This document shows positions 22,648 through 27,675 of a stretch of 27,675 nucleotides of DNA, piece after piece. Position 1 is the first letter of the stretch; every line of letters begins with the position of its first letter. Source of the DNA: an uncultured Dorea sp. (lineage in GTDB: Bacteria > Bacillota > Clostridia > Lachnospirales > Lachnospiraceae); assembly GCA_910577685.1 (NCBI GenBank), contig CAJTOH010000046.1, forward strand, positions 1-27,675. Reading direction: 5' to 3'. Under the pieces are notes generated by a model, which made no database searches, was not told the origin of the DNA, and saw only the letters and a list, made by a program, of their open reading frames with translations. The translations under genes and the position numbers were made by a program.

Positions 22648-22810
22648 TAGTGTGCTGCCACATTTACTTTCAGACAAATGACGCAGAATGGATTTTCAGA
22701 CTGCAAGGCGGCTGAACGAGGCGATGCGGTGGCATCGTTGAGTGAAGCCAACGCTGCAGATGGAAATCCAGGCAAGTCATTTGGCGAAATGTAAATGTGG
22801 CAGCACACTA
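22648..22810. mobile_element. 159-bp TA-flanked miniature inverted-repeat element, copy A
   Basis: The element core is 22650-22808, flanked by TA (22648-22649 and 22809-22810), or by CTAG if a 4-bp duplication is counted. The terminal inverted repeats at 22647-22667 and 22791-22811 (counting the CTAG) are perfect over 21 bp and begin CTAGTGTGCTGCCACA. Further inward both arms contain CAAATGAC. There is no transposase gene. Perfect ends and a clean target duplication suggest recent movement by an enzyme supplied elsewhere in the genome. Confidence 0.88.
22678..22794 (+). CDS. 38-codon ORF inside miniature element A
   Basis: ATG 22678 opens a frame with DCKAAERG and EANAADGNP and ends FGEM-TAA (22792-22794). 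It aligns without gaps to the ORF on the minus strand at 5657-5767. No good ribosome binding site is visible, so expression is doubtful. It is listed because the frame is kept in both copies. Confidence 0.3.
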   Translation: MTQNGFSDCKAAERGDAVASLSEANAADGNPGKSFGEM

Positions 22811-23601
22811 GTCCTTCATGCCTGCATAATTCCTGATAATCCATACCATCAACGTAAAGCCCGCAACTTTCAAATTCCCTGTTCGCATCAATGCATACAA
22901 CATATCCATCCGGCTTTGCAAAATGAATCATCTTCTGTATGAAAGCTGACGGATTATCCAAATGTCTGAGAACCGCCTGACATATTACGAAATCATACTG
23001 ATTTTCGGCTGAATATTTAAAAACATTTTCACAGAGAAATTCTGCCTCTAATTTTTGACTCTCAAAAAGAGATTTTCCTTTTTTAATCAAATCTTCCGCA
23101 AAATCAATCCCTGTATAGGTGCTTCCCTCAGGCAGATAAGGAAGCAGCAGCAGCCCTAAAAATCCATATCCGCAGCCACAGTCCAATACAGATATGGGTT
23201 TATCAATCTTCCAAACCTGTGAAATAAGAAAGTGGGCATAATCATCGTTCCAATAACTCTTTCGCGTCCGCAAAAGATATTCCAGTTTTTGGTTCCAAAA
23301 ATCTTTTGTGGCTGTCTTTTCCGGAATGTAGTTTTCTCCGTCAAGGGGTTTTAAACCCAATAACTGGTCTGTTGACACTTTAAAATAATCTGCCAGCTGT
23401 GGAAGAATGGTTATGTCCGGCAGATTGACACTGGTTTCCCATTTGCTGACGGTCTGAAAGGATACCCCGATGCTGTCTGCAAGTTCCTTCTGTGTTACCT
23501 TTACTTTTTTACGCAAGTCTGCGATGCGCAATGATACTGTATTCATCTGTAAAACCTCCTGCAATGAATGAGTATGTCTTAATAATGTTTTATTTTATTA
23601 A

Positions 23602-23610
23602 AGTATATCA
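23602..23610 (-). promoter_or_regulatory. possible extended -10 of the XRE-methyltransferase gene
   Basis: On the minus strand TGATATACT (23610-23602) is an extended -10 about 56 bp upstream of the start. TTGCAT lies about 20 bp further upstream, which is too far for a normal -35. Confidence 0.35.
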
Positions 23611-23965
23611 GAGATCGCAGACTTAGTATGCAATTAAAATGGCGAATATTTTCGCTTGCAGGTTGAAATATTTGTTTCTATGATTTTGGGGATACGGTGA
23701 GAGAATTTGTAATAAAGTAAATGTGTTGTATAAAAAATTAATCTCTAATGAGTCATTTACAGGCAGAAACCGTTAGCTGAAGTTTTCTGGATTAGAGGCA
23801 GAATGAAAAAGGTGTTTCAGTCGTTTTGTCCGAGAGCGGAGCCTGACTATTTCTTTTATTTACGATAGTTAACCAGTGATGCCTTTTGTCAGCCGGTAAT
23901 AGCGGAAGAAATCTTTTTGCTTTATAGCTTAATTTAAATCAAAAATCATCAATTTAAAATAAGAT
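23611..23965. other. non-coding stretch, nothing recognised
   Basis: About 350 bp upstream of the XRE gene with no open frame having a convincing start, composition or motif on either strand. A 21-codon frame beginning at the ATG near 23803 has no ribosome binding site. Confidence 0.5.
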
Positions 23966-23998
23966 AACGGGAAGCTAATGTTCGTGTGGCTTCCCGTT
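23966..23998 (-). terminator. terminator after the AbiEi-like remnant
   Basis: AACGGGAAGC (23966-23975) and GCTTCCCGTT (23989-23998) form a 10-bp perfect stem with a 13-nt loop. On the minus strand it is followed by the T-rich ATCTTATTTT. It lies just past the stop of the small gene at 24015. Confidence 0.65.
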
Positions 23999-24014
23999 CA
24001 CGCAGAATGTGTTT

Positions 24015-24119
24015 CTAATTTTCAAAGAATTTATCAATTTCTTGCCTGCTAATGCCCACAGAAATGAAATCAGATGCCTTTGCTATTCCATTTTTCTCGA
24101 GTATGATTTTTTTTGCCAT
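24015..24119 (-). pseudogene. AbiEi-antitoxin-like N-terminal fragment (34 codons)
   Basis: On the minus strand ATG 24119-24117 opens a 34-residue frame, KKIILEKNGIAKASDFIS then VGISRQEIDKFFEN, ending at TAG 24017-24015. This matches the beginning of the winged helix of AbiEi-family antitoxins (pattern ILEKNGGIAKTxDFxxAGIS). Full proteins are roughly 200 residues, so this is a truncated remnant, or a very small stand-alone DNA-binding protein. An in-frame TTG at 24134 with GGTGG upstream could add five residues. No partner toxin (AbiEii nucleotidyltransferase) is present nearby. A terminator lies directly after it. Confidence 0.45.
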
Positions 24120-24258
24120 TTTTTTTATGTCCAAGCAACCACCAACTTTCTTTTTCAAAAAGAGTCATAAATTATTTATAGTTTAGCATTTCAAATTAAA
24201 AAAATCAATAAAAAGAACACAATATGAACAAATATGTGTATCTTTTTTTGCAAAGCTA

Positions 24259-24286
24259 TTGCATTTTACTTCTCTATGTTTATAAT
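24259..24286 (+). promoter_or_regulatory. promoter for the P-loop kinase gene
   Basis: TTGCAT (24259-24264), a 16-bp spacer and TATAAT (24281-24286) give a leader of about 115 nt before the gene at 24408. Confidence 0.55.
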
Positions 24287-24407
24287 AAGGTCTAAGAAAT
24301 ACCGTTATTATCTATAAGTTCCCTTAAAAATCATAAAATCACAATCGGGAGTTGTAAGAATGAATATGAAAATAACTATTAAAAGCAGCCGTTTATAGGA
24401 GGAAGAG

Positions 24408-25022
24408 ATGATAGATACATATTATATTGGTGGATCACCCTGTGCAGGAAAAAGTACGGTAGCTGAAATGCTTTCGCAGAAATACGATTTATATTACTTT
24501 AAAGTAGACGATTTCCTTGATGATTACACGAAATCAGGGGCGTTAAAAGGATATCCAATCTGTAAAAAAACAGTTGAGATGAATCCGGAGCAGATTTGGA
24601 TGAGAGAACCATTACTTCAATGCAGAGAGGAATTTGAATTTTACGAAGAAGTTTTTGAATATGTGTTAGCAGATTTAGATCAGATTAACTGTAAAAATGG
24701 AATTATTACAGAAGGGGCCGCTTATGTACCGAATTTGATAAAGCGGTTAGACATTCCGAGCAGAAGATATATTTCGATTACGCCAACAAAAGAGTTTCAA
24801 GTGTTTCATTTTAGAAAGAGGGAGTTTGTCCCGTATGTACTAGATGGGTGCAGGGACATGGAAAAGGCTTTTGGCAATTGGATGGGCCGAGATATTTTGT
24901 TTGCCCAGGAAGTGCAGAAACAATGTCGTGAAAATCAATATGTTTCTATTATAAATGATGGAAATATAGGAATTGACGAAATGGCCGAGAGAGTTGCAGG
25001 ACATTTTGGACTTCATGGTTAA
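24408..25022 (+). CDS. P-loop small-molecule kinase-like protein
   Basis: This 204-residue cytoplasmic protein has a Walker A at residues 9-16 (GGSPCAGKST), followed by YYFKVDDFLDDY, which matches the acidic catalytic strand of small nucleotide and antibiotic kinases. ITEGAAYVP is at the Walker B position, and the arginine-rich FHFRKREFVPYVL could be the lid. The layout resembles shikimate, uridine or chloramphenicol phosphotransferase-type kinases, but the substrate cannot be told. GGAGGAAGAG directly precedes ATG 24408. It has its own promoter and stands apart from the next unit, whose promoter begins about 60 bp after its stop. Confidence 0.75.
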   Translation: MIDTYYIGGSPCAGKSTVAEMLSQKYDLYYFKVDDFLDDYTKSGALKGYPICKKTVEMNPEQIWMREPLLQCREEFEFYEEVFEYVLADLDQINCKNGIITEGAAYVPNLIKRLDIPSRRYISITPTKEFQVFHFRKREFVPYVLDGCRDMEKAFGNWMGRDILFAQEVQKQCRENQYVSIINDGNIGIDEMAERVAGHFGLHG

Positions 25023-25082
25023 TCCCGTTGTATAAATAAAAAAGCGCCGTGGCATATGCATTTATTAGTTTTGGCGGAGAAA

Positions 25083-25125
25083 TTGTCTAATTCGACAAAG
25101 TATGACATAATGGTGTCATACTTTG
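25083..25125 (+). promoter_or_regulatory. promoter overlapped by a 30-bp palindromic operator
   Basis: TTGTCT (25083-25088), a 17-bp spacer and CATAAT (25106-25111), with TGA at 25103-25105, make a promoter. CAAAGTATGACA (25096-25107) and TGTCATACTTTG (25114-25125) are a perfect 12-bp inverted repeat covering the -10 and start region. A second small repeat, TTGTC...GACAA, lies at 25083-25098. The position strongly suggests repression or autoregulation, presumably by the WYL regulator before it was damaged. Confidence 0.75.
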
Positions 25126-25156
25126 TTTGCTATATTGGCTATGGAAAGGAGAAAAG

Positions 25157-25869
25157 ATGAAGATTGACCGGCTGATGGGGATTGTCATTTATCTATTAAA
25201 TCATGGACGGACATCTGCACAAAGCTTATCGGAAGAATTTGAAGTTTCCCCCCGAACAATCGTAAGGGATTTATTAAGGAAAACAATACCGTTTCTCTGG
25301 ATCTGGGCGCTGCAAATGAAGATGGCAAAATAAATGAACAATTAAAGCTGTTAGAAGGTGCAATCGAGAAAAAATGTATCGTTCAATTTTCCTATACGAA
25401 CAGCCATGGCGAGGGAAAAGAGATTCAGGCAGAGCCAGTCTGTCTCCAATACAAATGGTACAACTGGTATCTGATTGGATATTATGAAAAATATCAGGAT
25501 TACTGTATGTTCAAATTAGTCCGTATGGACAACTTGCGGGCAACAGAGATAAGAAACACAAAAGACCATAATCCTTCGGATATTCAAATGAAAGATAACA
25601 AGGATAACATGGTACATATCAAACTTTATGGAAAAGCAAACATAAAAGCAAAGTGCAGGGAATATTTAAACGGGCGAGTCACACAGGAATTTGAAAACGG
25701 TGATTTTGAATTTTGTTTTTCCGCACCGGAGCAGGAGACCTTCTGGTATGGCGTCGTTCTTTCATTCGGGAATAAGGCAAAGATCCTCGAACCACAGGAA
25801 ATGAAGGAACGTATTATTAGAACATGTAAAGAAATACAAATGGAATATGAGGAGAGCACAGAAGAATGA
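25157..25869 (+). pseudogene. WYL-domain (YafY-type) regulator with internal deletion and frameshift
   Basis: ATG 25157, with AAAGGAG at 25145-25151, starts a typical HTH_11 domain (KIDRLMGIVIYLLNHGRTSA; VSPRTIVRDLL). At about 25268-25275 the frame jumps. The original frame now ends at TAA 25331, while the continuation is in another frame: NTVSLDLGAANEDGKINEQL, then KLLEGAIEKKCIVQFSY, WYNWYLIGYYEKYQDYCMFK (the WYL core) and a WCX-like tail ending at TGA 25869. Intact family members are about 300 residues, so some 60-80 residues between the HTH and WYL domains appear to be missing. The product cannot be a normal regulator. The stop overlaps the RidA start (ATGA). Confidence 0.8.
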
Positions 25870-26228
25870 AAGAAATCAAACGATATGACATTAACGAGGA
25901 ATGGGCACATTCAGGAATCATCCAAGCGGGGGACTTCTGCTTTTTGAATTATTGCGTCCGTAATATAGGCAGTACCATTGAAGAGCAAATAGACGGAGCC
26001 TTTGATGAAATGGAAGAACGGCTGGAAATGGCGGGATTGACCCTTGAGAACGTCGTACAGATGAATTGCCTGTTCAAAAATATCTGGGATATCCCAGTGA
26101 TGGAAAAGGTAATTAAGAAGAGATTTCATGGCAAATATCCCGCACGCAAGTCAATCCAGACCGAATTTGCCGACTCACGCGGTCTTCTGTTTCAGGTAGA
26201 CGCCATTGCATATTTGTCAGCATCATAG
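25866..26228 (+). CDS. RidA/YjgF/UK114-family protein
   Basis: This 120-residue soluble protein is slightly shorter than the usual 125-130. RidA members form trimers and hydrolyse reactive enamine/imine intermediates of amino-acid metabolism. The conserved arginine is present in YPARKSIQTEF (Arg94, equivalent to Arg105 of the E. coli protein), followed by LLFQVDAIAYL in place of the usual EIDAIA. The N-terminal strand region (HSGIIQAGDFCFL) is divergent, so this may be one of the Rid subfamilies rather than RidA proper. It starts inside the stop of the WYL gene (ATGA overlap) and was presumably its co-regulated partner. Confidence 0.85.
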   Translation: MKEIKRYDINEEWAHSGIIQAGDFCFLNYCVRNIGSTIEEQIDGAFDEMEERLEMAGLTLENVVQMNCLFKNIWDIPVMEKVIKKRFHGKYPARKSIQTEFADSRGLLFQVDAIAYLSAS

Positions 26229-26306
26229 AGGCAGAAGCGTATTACCGACGACAAAAATATTCAGACCGGCAGGCTTGGAAAATATCAGTCGCTATGAGGT
26301 GGATAG

Positions 26307-26336
26307 GCGGCAGGAGAAGCGTCTTTCTCCTGCCGC
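26307..26336. terminator. strong hairpin between convergent RidA and MFS genes
   Basis: GCGGCAGGAGAA (26307-26318) pairs perfectly over 12 bp with TTCTCCTGCCGC (26325-26336) across a 6-nt loop. No T-tract follows on either strand, so termination is likely but not canonical. Confidence 0.55.
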
Positions 26337-26353
26337 AGGTGTATGAAGACGGT

Positions 26354-27598
26354 TTATACCGAAAAATTTTTAAAGATATTTCTCGTACCCATAGCAATCA
26401 GCAGCGACACAATACCCGAAAATAAAACAACAGCATATTCATATCCATTACACATTTCAAACAGGACGCCGTACATTGCGTTGCCTAACGGCTGGGCGCA
26501 CATAGAAATAGTAAAGATAACGGCGATTACCTTCCCAATCAAATTTTGCGGCGTCTCTGTCTGGACAAACGCCATCATCTGTATGGTTAAAATGGTTGAA
26601 AATACCATAATCATAAAACAACATACAGTAATAACGAGATAGTTTATGATTCCGGATGAAAACAACAGCAATGACAGACCGATGGGGAATACACTTAGCG
26701 CACATGAAATGACCAGGTTCCCCGATTTCTGAATTGCCAGTCTCTTTGCAAAAATACCCGCGCCAATGCCGCCGGAAAGCCCCCCTAAAGCCAATGCGCC
26801 TTCGGCAAATCCATAAAGTCTGTTTGCCTGCGCCGCTTCTAAATCGAATACTTCCGTTACCAGATAGGGCAATGCGACTGTAATCATTGCAGATAGAAAC
26901 AGATTAATTCCAAAGATTAGAAGGAGCGTTTTTCCGATCACCGGTTTTTCTGTTCGGATGAAACGTATACTACTGGTAAAATCAGTTTTTGCCATCTTCA
27001 GGATGCCGCCCTCTAAAGCCTGTTTCTCAAAAGGAATTTGAATAAAAATTTCCATGACCGCCGATACAAAAAAGCAGACCACACAGACCCACAATACGGG
27101 CTTTAAGCCATAGAGGCTATATAATATACCACCAATTACAGGCCCTATTAAAGAAGCAAAAGAACTTATGGTATTGATAATCGAATTTGCCGCCATATAA
27201 TTCTCTTCGCTGGTAAGCGCAGGGATGCTTGCCTGAACGGACGGCTGGTAAGCGCCCGCTATGCCGTATAGAAGCATCAGTGTAACCGTCAGGAGTAAAA
27301 TGATATTGCTAACGTCCATGAGGAGGGAAAAAGCTAGGATCACCGCCGCCGTAAAAAAATCCAATATCACCATAATGTTTCTTTTATTTACCCTGTCTGC
27401 AACGATTCCCCCAACAGGAGAAAGCAGGATGGCAGGAATAAAAGCGCACGCTATGACCGTTCCGTAGAGCGCCGAGGAGCCTGTCAGATTTAGCAGATAT
27501 AACGGCAATGCAAATCGGATTGCAGCATTGCCGAACAGGGATATGATCTGGCCGATGACGACTAAAGTAAAATCTTTCGAAAATAGTTTCTGATTCAT
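26354..27598 (-). CDS. MFS drug efflux transporter (MefA/macrolide-efflux-like)
   Basis: This 414-residue protein has twelve predicted membrane segments. The N-terminal LPLYLLNLTGSSALYGTVIA and the motif A-like GGIVADRVNKRNIMV match the MFS_3/MefA-like group of proton-driven exporters in Firmicutes (macrolide, tetracycline or unknown drugs). ATG at 27598-27596 has GGAGGG seven bases upstream on the minus strand. A 7-bp inverted repeat in the short upstream region (27625-27642) may be an operator. Whether it confers resistance cannot be told from sequence. Confidence 0.88.
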   Translation of the reverse strand: MNQKLFSKDFTLVVIGQIISLFGNAAIRFALPLYLLNLTGSSALYGTVIACAFIPAILLSPVGGIVADRVNKRNIMVILDFFTAAVILAFSLLMDVSNIILLLTVTLMLLYGIAGAYQPSVQASIPALTSEENYMAANSIINTISSFASLIGPVIGGILYSLYGLKPVLWVCVVCFFVSAVMEIFIQIPFEKQALEGGILKMAKTDFTSSIRFIRTEKPVIGKTLLLIFGINLFLSAMITVALPYLVTEVFDLEAAQANRLYGFAEGALALGGLSGGIGAGIFAKRLAIQKSGNLVISCALSVFPIGLSLLLFSSGIINYLVITVCCFMIMVFSTILTIQMMAFVQTETPQNLIGKVIAVIFTISMCAQPLGNAMYGVLFEMCNGYEYAVVLFSGIVSLLIAMGTRNIFKNFSV

Positions 27599-27624
27599 GT
27601 TTTAACCCTCCGTTTTTTCTGGGT

Positions 27625-27642
27625 ATTGTAAAGTATTACAAT
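27625..27642 (-). promoter_or_regulatory. candidate operator upstream of the MFS gene
   Basis: ATTGTAA (27625-27631) and TTACAAT (27636-27642) form a perfect 7-bp inverted repeat with a 4-bp spacer, 27 bp before the MFS start. No regulator gene for it lies within the window. Confidence 0.45.
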
Positions 27643-27675
27643 CCTATTTTTCTTAAAAACCTCATGTTTTCAGGG

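Larger units (their letters stand above)
22261..23546 (-). pseudogene. XRE-HTH/SAM-methyltransferase gene interrupted by a miniature element
   Basis: From ATG at 23546-23544 (AGGAGG eight bases upstream), the product begins with an XRE helix-turn-helix (LRIADLRKKVKVTQKELADS; VSFQTVSKWE). A class I methyltransferase domain follows, with motif I VLDCGCGYGFLG and AVLRHLDNPSAF. After CRHEGL the frame enters the miniature element (22650-22808) and stops at the TAG formed at its edge (22649-22647). The rest of the gene (LEKKWQTELAMQGRDYAVAI to YGRKPGK) continues at 22646-22261. Removing the element with one CTAG restores GGA CTA GAA AAA AAG, in frame (G-L-E-K-K). The intact protein would have been about 375 residues. 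The family resembles regulators that methylate small molecules; the substrate is unknown. The truncated N-terminal part might still bind DNA. Confidence 0.9.

Noticed and set aside
24015..24119. A complete toxin-antitoxin locus.
   Set aside because: Only 34 codons of an antitoxin-like domain are present and no toxin gene lies on either side.
1..27675. CRISPR array, prophage or integrative element.
   Set aside because: No spaced direct repeats, integrase, phage structural gene or attachment site was found on either strand.

Overview
The window looks like a chromosomal segment of a low-to-mid GC anaerobic Firmicute, most likely a Clostridia/Lachnospiraceae-type gut bacterium. This rests on strong AGGAGG-type ribosome binding sites, TTGACA/TATAAT promoters (several with extended -10 TGn), frequent GTG/TTG starts, intrinsic terminators, and the gene families present: MATE, ABC-2 exporters, LacI, WYL and SEC-C. 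No rRNA, tRNA, CRISPR array or intact transposase was seen.

Layout. 1-800: the 3' part of an ABC-2 permease, then a decayed mutS-family fragment. 944-2071: a polytopic acyltransferase-like membrane protein with a good terminator. 2300-5380: a two-gene unit, a SEC-C zinc-motif protein and a 572-residue protein of unknown function. 5381-6318: a gene-free stretch packed with miniature inverted-repeat elements and palindromes. 6319-16879: the centrepiece, a LacI-linked import and hydrolysis locus. It runs RhaS/LsrB-like lipoprotein, double-NBD ATPase, M20 hydrolase, two RbsC-type permeases, PF07090 GATase-like protein, second M20 hydrolase, LacI regulator and M28 peptidase. 16887-18302: a MATE exporter on the minus strand. 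18442-22180: an ABC-2 exporter (permease, ATPase, permease) with a regulator carrying a C-terminal ArsR winged helix. 22261-23546: an XRE-methyltransferase gene broken by a 159-bp miniature element. 23547-24407: mostly non-coding, with a 34-residue AbiEi-like remnant. 24408-26228: a P-loop kinase, a WYL regulator carrying an internal deletion behind an intact palindromic operator, and a RidA protein. 26354-27598: an MFS exporter on the minus strand.

How the genes fit together. The 6.3-16.9 kb locus has the logic of a catabolic operon: uptake of a small, probably sugar-like or conjugated solute, followed by hydrolysis of amide or peptide bonds by up to three metal hydrolases. A LacI-type repressor probably acts at the operator at 6391-6410. 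The substrate cannot be read from sequence; the binding protein resembles the AI-2/rhamnose family but does not keep the AI-2 contact residues I recall. The second notable theme is a family of TA-flanked miniature elements of about 160 bp. Three copies of differing age are visible, and two of them carry an aligned 36-38 codon open frame. One copy has split a methyltransferase gene so cleanly that the original reading frame can be rebuilt.
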